Shown here: piece after piece, positions 23,452-35,323 of the stretch | How positions within the stretch are numbered: position 1 is the first letter of the stretch | Layout: each line of letters begins with the position of its first letter | Source: Filosporella fistucella | Taxonomy: Eukaryota; Ascomycota; Leotiomycetes; Helotiales | Reading direction: 5' to 3' | NCBI GenBank assembly: GCA_030077755.1 | Contig: JAQJZZ010000021.1 | Span: 248,001-312,000 of the forward strand | Length of the DNA: 64,000 nt | Made by a program: the position numbers and the translations under genes | The notes under the pieces: generated by a model | Database searches by the model: none | The model's input: the letters and a program-made list of their open reading frames with translations, nothing else | Told to the model about the DNA's origin: nothing

Positions 23452-24426
23452 ATGACTAACTCAGCTTGTTCTTGTGGTCACCGGACTGAGCTCCGTCCAC
23501 CACTCACACCATGGCATGACGACTGGAATCAGAAGGGTTTTAATGACCTTAACAAGGCCGGAGAATTCGAGTGGGACAATTCTGATGTTCCAGAGTTTGA
23601 CCTGGGAGAACCACTGAACGAAATCAACTACTGGGAGAAAACCTTCGTCGACCAAAAGGAGAAATCAGGTGGATGTACTTCTTGCTGTGGCAAGTGTATC
23701 CGTTTCTGTTTCGAAGAACGAAGACGAGTCAAGGATGCAACCGCTCTCCAAATTTTGACGGACGAGTATCAACAAAGCCTGGATCATTTGATCAAGGAAA
23801 ATTACAAAGTCATCGGAACGTTGGCAATGAAGATCAGGGCAAAGAACAAGGCTACTGAGGAGATTCGAGAAGTCATCGCAATGGACAGCAAGCGCCACCA
23901 AGAACTGACCTGTTTAATCAACGAGAACTATGCGGTCATTCAAAAGTTGGCTTCGCAACAGAAGCAGCTGGTACCGGATGAGGACGAAAAGCACAGTCAA
24001 AAGTCCGGGGTAAGAAGCAGTTTTCACACACCAAAGCGAAGAAGAGACGACACAGACGACCCAATATCCATCAAGAAGATCAATACAATCGACCTTCATC
24101 AATGTCCCGATCCATTCGACTATACACACAACGAGATCACATGTCGTACAAGTACATTCAACTCTCCAATTGCTGTAAAGTACGAGCAAGAGTACGATAT
24201 CAGACTCAGTATCGAAGAAACCGACGACGATGGAGATAAATATGAATACGAGGATAGTGAGGACGAGAGTGACGAGGACAATGAAGAAATGTTTGCTGAG
24301 TGTAGCCCTGAGGAGACCCAGAAGCGGATGAAGCTTTGGGCACATGACCTGGCGCTGGATATGAAGATCAAGCAGAATTATGCGATCATCAAGACTTTGG
24401 AGATTGACTTGGCAGTGGATGTATGA
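23452..24426 (+). CDS. Unknown nuclear-type protein with three ENYxVI repeats
   Basis: Intronless gene for 324 residues; no family recognised. The frame is open upstream, but the first in-frame ATG is 23452. Visible parts: CSCGH near the N-terminus; a cysteine cluster CTSCCGKCIRFC at 75-86, possibly metal-binding; three copies of a short helical motif, LIKENYKVIGTLA (113-125), LINENYAVIQKLA (155-167) and KIKQNYAIIKTLE (305-317); a basic TPKRRRDD at 193-200 that looks like a nuclear signal; and a strongly acidic stretch (about 256-281). The repeats and charge pattern suggest a regulatory or scaffold protein, but no function can be assigned. No similar gene is nearby. Codon use and composition look like the rest of the window. 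Confidence 0.75.
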   Translation: MTNSACSCGHRTELRPPLTPWHDDWNQKGFNDLNKAGEFEWDNSDVPEFDLGEPLNEINYWEKTFVDQKEKSGGCTSCCGKCIRFCFEERRRVKDATALQILTDEYQQSLDHLIKENYKVIGTLAMKIRAKNKATEEIREVIAMDSKRHQELTCLINENYAVIQKLASQQKQLVPDEDEKHSQKSGVRSSFHTPKRRRDDTDDPISIKKINTIDLHQCPDPFDYTHNEITCRTSTFNSPIAVKYEQEYDIRLSIEETDDDGDKYEYEDSEDESDEDNEEMFAECSPEETQKRMKLWAHDLALDMKIKQNYAIIKTLEIDLAVDV

Positions 24427-25819
24427 GTTCGTGGCGGAGATGAGGTAGACTCAGGAATTATAGGGTTTAGCCTTCTGAAATACAGATGATTACATGTGCA
24501 TGCAGTTTTCCTCGAAAGTGATGCTCATTATTGTGCCGAGGTGGGTAATTCTTTCTATATGGATTCTTACCTTGCCTTCTGATTCAAATGACAAGCAGCA
24601 CTTCAATTGTGCTAAGCTTGGTCGAGCTTCTAGAATTATTAAGCCTAATTCTCACACTTTGTATATACACAGTAATATATAATAGATATTGAAAGTGGGA
24701 ACAATTTCCTTTCAAGGACTCTCTACCCAATATAGTAGTTTATACCATTTCTATTTGTTGTTCATTTATAGTAATTTTCTCAAGAGGGCCGGCTATAGGT
24801 TTGTTCTGATTATATAAACCATGAGAATATTCAAATAAACCGATTTGCGTATAGTCCGAATACAGGAAAAAGTTCCAGCACTGTACTCCAATCGATGCTC
24901 GTCAGATAGGTAGTTGGTACGGTATTCACATGACTAAATTTTTACCTACCAACCAACAGGCCTGCTCTTAGACGAGCTCAACTGTCACCGGCTATATTGA
25001 TACGAGCTCTGCATCAATTACACTCGGCCTTTGTCGGCGAAACATCAATGGATTATTCAGTAGCTCAATTTCAATTGCCGAAAATTGATTCATGATCAAA
25101 AATCCGCCACATTGGGATATCCCGCCCGCCACATTACAGTACCCCGCATCCGATTGAATTCAACGACTTGCCGCCTACCTCCCACGTCAGATTTACACAT
25201 CACGACTGTCTGCAATGGAAATTTAAAGTACGTGTCATATACAATCGCTAAAGCTCTACACTTTGATCGGATTCTTAGACTTTGTTTTAATTTGGTATGA
25301 TTTTATAAGAAATTGTTGACAAGATCGTCTTTTTCAATGTGTCGGTTAACGAATTAATAATAAGCCGACCCCTTTCAAGTTCCCGATTCCTCGATCCTTG
25401 CACAAAGACTCAATCCTTGTGCACGAACAAGCTTCCCCAAGCTCCAAGTGGCTACGAAGGCGGATAAATGCTGGGGTAACATGGGGAAAGAAGCATCGAC
25501 GGCCATTCTAACGGTGTTGGGTCACTGTCATGGCCAATCACTTGGTCCTGCAGAAGTCAACGGCTGAATCCATCCTCCTGTGCCGTCTTTGTTATTTCTT
25601 GCCTGTCATGACTTCAACCAAAGAGGAGAATTCCCAGTATTGTTTTGGACCTGTTTACCCATCCTCTGGCCCGCCTTGATAGTGCAAGCCTTATCACCTC
25701 CTTCCCCAGCTTTGATTTCTTCTCGACCTTCGCTCCTCGAGCTGTACGACGTCTCAGTCGCACAACTACAAGCTTGTGAAGTACCAGCGAAATCGCCCAA
25801 TTCTTTTCCCACTCTCACG
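24427..25819. other. Gene-free stretch
   Basis: AT-rich in its first half; it carries the promoter of the Dal5-like permease. The frame is open for 80 codons upstream of that gene's start, but I take this as leader. No other signal is seen. Confidence 0.6.
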
Positions 25820-27572
25820 ATGGCTTCCGCTGACGATAAACCCGAGAAAGGGCTTCAGCTTGAGGATTCTGGTTCTGAGGACAAGGGCCATCCCAAAGTC
25901 GATAATGTCGAAGCAGCTCCACATGCTCTGACAGAGGAAGAAGGCCATGCCAAAAAGAAATTCGAAGCGCCCGAATTCATTCGAATAATGTCGCCTCAAG
26001 AAAGAGAGCGTGTGGAAAGTAATCTTCGGAGAAAGATTGATATCAGATTAATGCCGATGATTGTCATCATGTATATCATGAATTATCTTGACAGAGTGAG
26101 TGGCGCGTGGGCCTGAAAGGTATTTTGCTCACATTTTCAGAACAATATTGCTGCAGCAAAACTCGCTGGTATGATTGAGGATATACATCTAAAGGGGACT
26201 GAGTTCCAGGTATATTGAACGCTGAATTGATCCCGTATCTCACTAACAGCCGAACAGACATCTGTATCCATTCTCTTCGTCGGCTACCTAATCATGCAAG
26301 TCCCGTCAAATATGTTCCTGAACAGAATTGGAAAGCCAGCACTCTATCTGCCAACTTGTATGGTAGTTTGGGGAGTCATTAGCGCAGCGACTGCAGCTTG
26401 TACAAATTTTGGTGGCCTTATTGCTTGTCGATTTATGTTAGGTTTTGTTGAGGCTGCATATTTTGTGAGTTCTTCGAATCAATTCCGATGACTTGCTGAC
26501 TTTGAAAGCCTGGTTGCCTCTATTATCTATCTTGTTGGTACACAAGAAAAGAACTTGGATTTCGGACTGCAATTTTCTACTCTGGAGCTTTGATCAGTGG
26601 TGCCTTTTCTGGTCTTATTGCTGCCGGTATCAGAGGAAATATGGATGGCGCTCGTGGACTTAGAGCTTGGCGTTGGATGTTCATCATCGAGGGAGTGGTC
26701 ACTATTGGTATTGCATTGGTGGCATACTTTATTCTACCCAACTTCCCACGGACAACAAGCTGGTTGACAGATGAAGAGAGAGCTCTCGCCGTTTGGCGAC
26801 TGGAGGAGGATATTGGAGAGGATGATTGGGTCGATGGACAGCATCAATCTATTGTTGAAGGCCTGAAGCTTGCGTTCTCAGATATCAAGACTTATGTCCT
26901 TATGGTTCTACTTTTCGGAATTGTTGCTTCTGGAACCGTAACAAATTTCTTTCCTACTGTTGTCAAGACGTTGAAGAAGAACGATGTACAGACCCTCCTT
27001 TTGACGGTCCCTCCTTACGTTTTGGCTGTTATCACAACCTTTATCAACTCATGGCATGCGGGTATGAACAATCATGATACTTTCAGAAAATCTGCTCACA
27101 TTTCATAGATCGTACTGGTGAACGCTTTTTCCACATCACGATTCCTCTCTGCTTTGCCGTTTTGGCATATATAATTGCAGCAGCGACCACTAAAACTGGG
27201 CCGAGATATTTCGCAATGATGCTCATGCCTTCTGGAGTCTACACCGGATATGTTGTTGCTTTGGCATGGATCAGTAACTCTCTTCCAAGACCTCCCGCTA
27301 AAAGAGCTGCTGCTCTGGCTTTCATCAACGCGATCTCCAATTGCAGCTCGATCTACGCCAGTTATATGTACGCCAATTCTATGGGACCGAAGTACACAAT
27401 TGCTATGGTTGTGAATTGCTGCATGGCATTTATGGCAATTCTTGCTGCAGTCACCCTTAGAATGATCTTGGTGAGATTGAACAAGAAACTTGATCAGGGA
27501 ATATTTGTTGAAGGCGCCATCAACTCTGGTACAACCGAGGCTGGAAAGAATGGGTTCAGATTCCGAATTTAG
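25820..27572 (+). CDS. MFS permease of the Dal5/allantoate (anion:cation symporter) family
   Basis: Plasma-membrane uptake carrier of 522 residues with about 12 spans. Exons: 25820-26095, 26141-26209, 26258-26464, 26509-27061, 27109-27572. After an acidic cytosolic N-terminus, the family start is clear: RRKIDIRLMPMIVIMYIMNYLDR then NNIAAAKLAGM. VGYLIMQVPSNMFLNRIGKP (helix 2 and loop 2-3) and CRFMLGFVEAAYFPGCLYYL (helices 4-5) follow. WLTDEERALAVWRLEED in the central loop is a hallmark of the group. Yeast relatives import allantoate, nicotinate, biotin or similar carboxylates; the substrate here is not predictable. The intron positions are typical of this family. The C-terminus after about residue 500 is short and polar. 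Confidence 0.9.
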
Positions 27573-28656
27573 GAGGCGTTACAACTGCCTTTTCTATTCT
27601 CCGTCTTAATTTCGTATGCTCAGAACTTAAAGAATGGAATATATTGAAACACCCAGTAGTAACTGAAGCTTATCAAATCGTATGAAGGCCCTAGAACTCT
27701 TCCACTCGACTTTGCTTCAACTTTTGAAACACCCTTGGATCTTTACTTATCGGCTGAATTTCTTCGTAAATTGCTGTCTCGTCCGAGGGTATGATCAGAT
27801 TCCCGTTCCTGTTCAAACGTATTCTTCCCTTCTCCCTTCCGAAACCGTCATTCCCCACACGTGACCTGTCCTACCACTCCCTATAATCTAGAAATGAAAT
27901 ACTGATAATCAAGTTTATCTCAGTAGCAACTAAGAGAGAAGCGGATTTTTGGGGCTATGCATTGCTTGTGAAAAGTGATAAGTCAATCGAAACTTTGAAT
28001 GAAACATAAATCACATGACTCTGTCTTGAATCCCTCCTCGTTCCATTGCCACTTCAGCTTGCTGGAACGACACTTATACAACTATAACACGACCGAGACC
28101 ATTGAACTCTATAGTTCCACTACTATCTATCTTCCCCTCCAGAGATACAGCAAATCGACAACCCAAGGGTAGCCCAATGCACGTGTTGGGAGCTATCGGA
28201 AGGAATGTATGACGCGTCAGGGACTCGTGATCTATGTGGCTATCATGTGCTGGAGCAATGCTGTCTACGCGTGTAGCTCGAGATCACAATCCGCATGAAT
28301 GGAGCTCTCGGTGACGATGACATGTGGAGCAAGGTTGACATAATAAAATCATGGCTGGGCTCTAGAGCCAAAGCATGGACGATATTGCGATGTAATCACG
28401 TCTCCAGATGCAACCATGTTCGCCTTTACTGACCACGATAATCAAGAACAAATTGAAAATTGGGAAGAAAATCACAACTTCAACCAGAGCAGGAAGATCT
28501 GGGCGATGAATGCAAATTTACAAGCAAAAAGTCTATAAACTTTAACCCTCCACCAACCATACACAAATCCCAGCCAGCACCTTGAACCCCAAACCGACCG
28601 CGAATCCATAATCAGACCAATAGTACTTTTGTGTGTGTATATGAAAAATATCTCTC
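27573..28656. other. Gene-free stretch between convergent genes
   Basis: 3' flanks of the Dal5-like gene and of the secreted-protein gene. No coding, RNA or repeat signal is recognised. Confidence 0.6.
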
Positions 28657-29403
28657 CTAGGACAGATCGATTGGTCGAGTGGACTTTACAGTAACTGCGA
28701 AAGCCCCGGTCGGAATATCAGCAGTAGCTGCGGCTGCGTTCCAATAAAGCGAGTAGACACCGTCAACAACAGTTGCATTTGCCCAGAACATAATCTCATA
28801 ATCGGTGCCGTTTGCGATATATGCAACGCTTTTCCCGAACCAGCCGAATCCGGTCTGCACAGCTCCGGTGGGCAGAGAGGAGCTGTTTTCTGGGAGGAAA
28901 CCAACTTGGGTGAAAGACCCTGTTGTTGGAACGACATACCTAGACTCATGTTAGCGAAGCCAACTTTGGGAGGAAAACTTGAGACTCGAATGCAAAGCTC
29001 CTGGGAAAACGGGATCTGGATTTCATGTGGTACACTTACATATCTAGAGTTTCGTTGAACGACACGCTTGATGCGTTCGCTGTGATAGACCATGGAACAC
29101 TGCTATCATCGCCATCTAAAGTATAGGTGATATATGTGGTGGTTGTTTGGGTTGTACTGTTGATCCAAGCCTCCGCATTTCCAAAGTAGGCGAGTCCTGA
29201 AAACGGTCAGACAATGTTAGAAGGCTCGGGAATCCAAACTGACCATCTGAATAGAATATCGGGGCTCCATTGGCTGAAGTCCCGTATGCATACAGAGTCA
29301 CACCTGACGTTGTGGCTCTCTTGCTTTTCCATTGGGGTGAAGCAGCATTCGACAGAGTACCAAGTGCTAACAAGGAAGCAACAGAGTAAATGTTGAACAA
29401 CAT
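28657..29403 (-). CDS. Small secreted protein, unknown family
   Basis: Three exons (29403-29245 region ending at 29244, 29196-29040, 28939-28657) encode 199 residues. A signal peptide is clear (about 1-20, MLFNIYSVASLLALGTLSNA), followed by a possible Kex2 site (KSKR). The mature part is rich in Tyr, Trp, Thr and Ser with several N-glycosylation sequons (INST, ANAS, NET, NSS, NGT, NAT) and no conserved cysteine set. It looks like a beta-rich extracellular protein. The splice sites are good and the frame phases agree. Exon 3 ends with a motif-free C-terminus. The gene is divergent to the laccase across 1.16 kb, which suggests a shared upstream region, though co-regulation is only an inference. 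No function can be given. Confidence 0.78.
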
Positions 29404-30559
29404 CTTGATGAAAGATTGACAATGAGTCAGTGTCGAGGATGTTCAAGGAAGGAAACGACTATGAAAAGAGTGATGAAGTTAATGATCGGGATACCTTCAT
29501 TCACAGCCTAGCCCTCTCCATTATGTATTCCGCCAGCTCTCCAAATATGCCTGGAAAAAGAGTCCAAAAACCCCTTTTACTTTTTGACTTTTCTCCCCTC
29601 CTGCATGACGCAGGCTCAAGTAATGTCCACTGACGTTGACAGGGCTGAGGCTGAGTGGATCAGTCGTCAAAAGTGACGATAACCATGTTGACCTCAAGTC
29701 TTCTCGAAGCCGTTTGAATGTTTCAAAACCTCGACGCGAGGACTTCCTTGCTATCATTTCTATATTCCATAAGCTTATTGCTAGGGCACTTGCACAGTTT
29801 TCAGCGTCTCATCTTATTGCGCCCGTCGATCATCTCCATTTATTTTGCACGTGACGTTGCTTGACTCGTCCTCTTCAGCTCAAAGGTCGAAAATAGCATC
29901 AAAATGCTCCGAGCACTCGGTTGTCGACCCCATTTTGAAAGTCTTAGCCACGTACGGGTCCGACGCAATCGATGCACCCCAGAATTCCAACATTCCCCTT
30001 TTCCCTATCAGACGAACATTGTTTTTTCAATCCGTCGAAGGCATAATGCCGGCGACGTAAATGGACGACGTTTTGGTGTTTCTGACTCGAGGAATGATCA
30101 GTTGTTTCGTTTCTCCGGCGAATTCCGTCCTGAAAGTGCGTGGCATCATGGAGGTTCATTACCGAATTTGAGCCTCTTCCGCTGTCATCGTCCTTTTCAA
30201 GGTAGATGCATTCATATGTCTTCCTGAATAGTCAAGGCTTAGCATTTCTCCTTTGTCTGTCAGAGTTTCAGGTGGACTCGCAAGGACATTGTTACTGCGG
30301 AAGATTGTCCGAACAGACTTCGTACCTAGAGTGAACCCCTTTTGACTACGCGTGGAGCTTTTCACGAGGTCCAAGAGACACGAGAATGGATATTCTTAGA
30401 CTCAGATTTCTGAAAGGAGAATTGGAGAAGCCATAGATATAAATGTACAAAGGTTGCCTCGTCACTGAACCCATCCTCATCACCCATCATCCACTCCATT
30501 CTCTCAAACCTTCTCGTTTCTGCCTGCTTTCATCTCCGATCTCTCCATTGTTCTTCAAC
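29404..30559. other. Divergent promoter region of secreted protein and laccase
   Basis: Contains the upstream regions of two divergent genes. A TATA-like element lies at 30436-30443 in front of the laccase. No gene is supported inside. Confidence 0.6.
30436..30443 (+). promoter_or_regulatory. TATA-like box of the laccase gene
   Basis: GATATAAA about 120 nt upstream of the laccase ATG, followed by a pyrimidine-rich leader with several CTCTC runs. Position and context fit a fungal core promoter. Confidence 0.4.
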
Positions 30560-32290
30560 ATGCGTTTTTTACCTTCATTATTGGCCACAGGCCTAGCATT
30601 GTTCATGTCCGGTGCTGACGCCGCACCTCACTCTTCGGCGTCCTCCACTCTTGGCAAGAGGTGTACAAATTCCGCAACCGATAGATCATGCTGGGGAGAT
30701 TATGATCTTTCGACCAACTACTATGATGAAGTACCTGATACTGGTGTTACCCGAGAGGTATGTCAAGCAATCTTTACTACTACACATCGCTAACAATAGC
30801 AGTACTGGTTGGAACTTACCAACACCACAGCCTCTCTCGATGGTGTAGAAAGGATTGTTCTTCTTGTCAACGGAACATTCCCAGGCCCAACACTGTTCGC
30901 CGATTGGGGTGACAATGTCATTGTTCATCTCTACAATGGCCTTGAGAATAACGGAACCGGTCTTCATTTCCATGGTATTCGTCAAAACTATACCAATGAG
31001 ATGGATGGTGTCCCATCCATCACTCAATGTCCAACTGCTCCAGGTGAATCAATTACCTACAAATGGCGCGCAACTCAATACGGCTCATCCTGGTACCATT
31101 CTCACTTCGAGTTACAGGCCTGGGAAGGTGTTCTTGGTGGTATCGTGATCAACGGTCCAGCTTCAGCGAATTACGATAACGATTTGGGAGTAATGTTCCT
31201 CAATGATTGGACACACGAGACCTCGAGTACAATGTTCTTTCAAGCTGAAACCTCAGGGCCACCTACCCTTGACAATGGCCTCATCAACGGCACCAATGTT
31301 TATGGCACACTTGGATCCCGCTTTAACATGACTTTCACTGCCGGAGAATCCTACAGAATCCGTCTCGTCAATGGTGCAATTGACACTCACTGGAAATTTA
31401 TGATTGATGATCACAACATGACTGTTATGGCTATGGATTTTGTTCCAATCGTCTCCTATGATACTCAGGTTCTCAGCATTGGAATGGGCCAGAGATATGA
31501 CATCGTGGTAACTGCTTCCGAGTCATCTGGCAATTTCTGGATCAGAGCTATTCCGCAAACGTCCTGCAGTGACAACGACAGTGCCGACAACATTAAGGGC
31601 ATACTCATGTACGATTCCACCGATACTACTGAGCCTACTACATCTGCATACACCTATACCGATAGTTGCGAGGATGAAGACATCTCTACTCTTGTCCCAT
31701 ATCTTGCTCTTGATGCCAGCTCAGATACCGTAGAGGATGACTTCGCAGTCACCGTCGGAAAGAGTAACAATGTTTTCAAGTGGTACATGGCAGCAACTAC
31801 TTTCGTGGTCGAGTGGGCCGACCCAACTCTCCTCCAAATCTACGAGAACGATACTAGCTTCACCACCTCTTCCCATGTTATCGAGCTCGACACTGCCGAC
31901 GAATGGGTTTACTTCATCATTGAGACTACCCAAGCCGTACCCCATCCAATCCATCTCCACGGCCACGATTTCTACATTCTCGCTCAGGGATCAGGCACCT
32001 ATTCCGCCGACACCGTCACACTTGGCCTCACCAACCCTCCTCGTCGTGATGTCGCTATGCTGCCATCTTCTGGCTATCTAGTCATCGCTTTCCAGACAGA
32101 TAACCCTGGGGCTTGGTTGATGCATTGCCATATCGGATGGCACACGTCTGAAGGATTCGCTCTTCAGCTCGTCGAGCGCTACTCTGAGATCGCTGCTTTG
32201 ACCGATTATGATACTCTGAACTCTACCTGTGCTGCTTGGAATACTTATGTCGAGGAATCTGGCGTCGAGTCTGAGGACTCTGGAGTATAG
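30560..32290 (+). CDS. Secreted laccase (multicopper oxidase)
   Basis: Oxidises phenols with reduction of O2 to water outside the cell; 561 residues. Two exons (30560-30757, 30803-32290; 45-nt intron). Signal peptide about 1-21, then a Kex2-type site LGKR (31-34) that probably ends a propeptide. All four copper motifs are intact: HFHGIRQ, WYHSHFELQ, HPIHLHGHDF and HCHIGWHTSEGFALQ. The residue ten after the type 1 copper Cys is Phe, an axial position linked to higher redox potential. The protein ends with DSGV, close to the DSGL/I/V C-terminal plug of ascomycete laccases that is exposed after processing. There are many N-glycosylation sequons. Such enzymes serve in lignin and phenol breakdown, pigment formation or detoxifying plant phenolics. 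The upstream leader and start fit the signal peptide. Confidence 0.93.
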
Positions 32291-32588
32291 GGAGCTCACA
32301 GCTTTGTGGAATGCTTGCTTAATACCACTGATATTTCTTTTGTACCAGGGAGTTTAGGTGTGGGCTGTTGGTGGGGATAGAGGGGTTGGGATTTCCTTCA
32401 TGTTTCATTTCTTTGTATCCAAAAGCCGGAGTTTGTCCGAGTGCTCAGTAGAATTGATAAATCTACATATCATTTGCCCTACTACAGGTGATACTAAGGC
32501 TCATTGTCCTCTCTTGACATTCTTGGACTTGTCATGACTTGCAATAAATTTGTGAGGACTTTTGACATCTAAATGTTTGTTGATGTGG

Positions 32589-35323
32589 TCATTTGAGAAT
32601 AAGATTGCCTACCGCTTCCTTGATACCTCTTACTGATCGTTCAATCATTGACGTGGGAACCTGGTAGTACCCCTTCCTTGTTAACCATTCGATTAGATCT
32701 GCTTTGTCTCTCTCCAGCCACCTTGCTCTCGCCTCGATGCCTTCAAAACACATCTCCATCTCTGTTTCAAAAGTCTAACATTCATTAGCATGAGTACTCG
32801 TCCACAAAGAACTCACTTACACCTGTATCTACAGTTCTCAAATATTTCCTTGCGCCCTCGCTGTGCTCCCTACTAGTCAGCGAGTCCAGCAGCATTTCTC
32901 CAACGGGTGCGATGCGTTCGAAAGCCAGAGAAGGAACCTTCGTCCATTCTCCTTTCGAGAGAAACCTCCAAAGGATAAATATACCCCTTTTATGAGACGT
33001 AAGACCACGAAGAGTCAGAAGCATTTCATCCTTCTTAACAGACTGCGGACATGTTGCCCTTTTGAGTGTGCTTTTGATGCAAAAGTATTTCCGCGCATAT
33101 CCTAAAGATGCTAAAATATCCTTTTTGACTGCATCACTTGCAGTCTCGATTTTCCCTGCTAGCTGCTTGTACTGCACAAAATAAGTTTCCCCTTCAGCAG
33201 TAACGTGTCTCCGTTTGACTCACCTCTTTCTTCCCACCATTTGTAAGAACAATCTCGAAGACCTGTCTCCGAATATTCGGATTGATTGCATTTTTATCGC
33301 CCTCAATGAATTTCTCAAACATAATTAAAGCTGCCTCCAACGTCTTCTCGTCCCCAGCGGAACTTCCCATCAGTAAAGCTTTGAATCTTTGCTCGTTCAG
33401 GTCATCCTTCGCAGTCAACCTTCCTTTATCATACAAGCACCTTTTAATTAGTTGCTTTCGAAAAGCATCGAAAGCGGTCCTAACTCCCTTCTCTTCAAAC
33501 AGCAGGTTTCTTGAAATTTCCCTCAACGTGGCAGTGATAGCCTTCCAGACGAAGAAATTTGTTTCGTCCTCGAACTTTTGTAGTAGACTCAGCAAGTCTG
33601 ACGTTTTGACATCGGAATTTCCTGCAAATACGACTGCTGCTGTGTCCGAAATCAAGCCAACTCTGTCTTCGACAGACATCATCTCCTTGCCCATATCATT
33701 GCCCAGGAGTTTGAGTCTTGAGGCCGGATACACAACTCGGAAAAATCCAATCTGGTTAGCATTGATTTTGTACTGCTCATGCTGCAATTTGATGGTTTTT
33801 GACTGTCCATCCATGAGCTCGTATATGATCCCGCCCACAGTTGAAATATTAAGAAACAGCGGATAGAGTCTTTTCTTCACTTCAACAGTAGAATCGGAGG
33901 ATGAAAATTTATTTTGCGTGAGAGTTATTGTCCCAAGCAATTCATCTTCTTCGATACTGATTAGTGGGTAGCTAGCTTTTCTTACCCATATCTTCATCAT
34001 GGCTGCGACGTCTACCCTACTAGACTGGCTTAATGCCTCCCAGAAATCTTCGGTTCGAGCATTATCGAAGGCATATAACCGTACAAATCTTCGCAATCCA
34101 TGGATGAATGTCTCTTGTCCGAACTGGTGAGCAATCATTCGAATAATGGCGCAGCCTTTTCTATAAGTGATATCATCGAATCCCGTCCTTGAATTTGAAT
34201 CAAATGGTAACTCTAAAGCATGACTTGACTTGCTTGAATCGAAACGCAAACCTCTTTGTAGATCATCCGCCACGAAGTCCTGCCATGGATCCATCCCCAT
34301 AATAGCCTCTCTGGCATTTGATCCTGCCCATTCTGCAAGTCCTTCCTTCAGCCAACAGTTGTCCCAAGATTCTATTGTGACCAGATTTCCAATCCATTGG
34401 TGTGCAAGTTCGTGGGCAATGAGCTGGGCCGAAGTCATTTTTTGCTCAGCACTGCTGTCCCCCTCGATCATTAGATCACAGGTTGACATAGTTATCAATC
34501 CCCAATTCTCCATTCCGTTAACAGCACCCGGAACTGCTACAAGATCCAATTTCGCAAGTCTACAGTCAAAATCAAATGTCTTCTCATGAAACACCATCAT
34601 TTTAGTGGCCATGTCCAAGACGTATCGGCAATTTTCAGAATTATAATTTCGAGGCGCATACACTCTGATTGGGACTCGATAATCGTTACTTTCGATCATG
34701 TTGAACTCGCCAATGACAAAAGCAACGAGATAAGTTGGGATCGGAGGTGTTCGCTCGAACTCCACAATCTTCTTTGCCCGTGGTGATGGCTCAGATGTTG
34801 ACTTTATTGGTGTGTTGCTTAGGCATGTCCAGCGATCATGTACGATTAATGTGAGGGAAAAATCAGCTCTAAATCGGGGCTCGTCAAAGCAGGGGAAGAC
34901 TGATCGTGCATGCATTGGCTCCATCATCGTTGAAGCTGTCCGTGCTGTATGTGCTGTACCATCAGCAATGTGGAATCCAACTCCATTTTGATTCAATAGG
35001 CCAAAAAATGTCAAATTGAGGAATACTCTAGAGTATATTGACAACGGCTCTTCAAGCAACAAAGTGTACGTTTGTCGCTCATCGTCTCCTCTGGTATCGA
35101 GGAGGGCAATAGGACTGCCATCGCCACCACACAATTTTGAGTTTCGAATCAGTAGCTTATGTGTATTCAAAGTGATCGAGGAAGTAGTCTTTAATATGTC
35201 AATCTCAATTGTTACAGCACCCTCGTATGTACAGTAATCGAGATTGGGTTCGATGCGAAGCTCGTAATGGATTGGTTTATACGGGGTCGGCTTCACCCTA
35301 GTCGAGGTAGGCTGTTTCGTCAT
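32589..35323 (-). CDS. M1 zinc aminopeptidase (Aap1/puromycin-sensitive type)
   Basis: Cleaves N-terminal amino acids from peptides; probably cytosolic, since I see no signal peptide. It has 878 residues in three exons: 35323-33224, 33171-32821, 32774-32589. The N-terminal beta domain ends in MEPMHARSVFPCFDEPRFRA. The substrate-binding exopeptidase motif is a variant, GAVNGMENWG, with the core GMEN kept. The zinc site HELAHQWIGNL, with the distant Glu in NCWLKEGLAEW, is complete (HExxH-18-E). The C-terminal helical ERAP1-like domain runs to the end. The last exon was defined because it gives ARARWLERDKADLIEWL, the usual end of fungal M1 enzymes. The WLERD tail and length match Aap1-type proteins. 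It is divergent to the cyclotransferase-like gene over 1.5 kb. Confidence 0.93.

Noticed and set aside
25820..32290. Possible metabolite cluster (permease, secreted protein, laccase)
   Set aside because: No backbone enzyme (PKS, NRPS, terpene synthase) and no pathway regulator nearby; the genes are far apart and unrelated in type.
33282..33866. Rightward 194-codon frame opposite the aminopeptidase
   Set aside because: Antisense shadow of a conserved coding exon.
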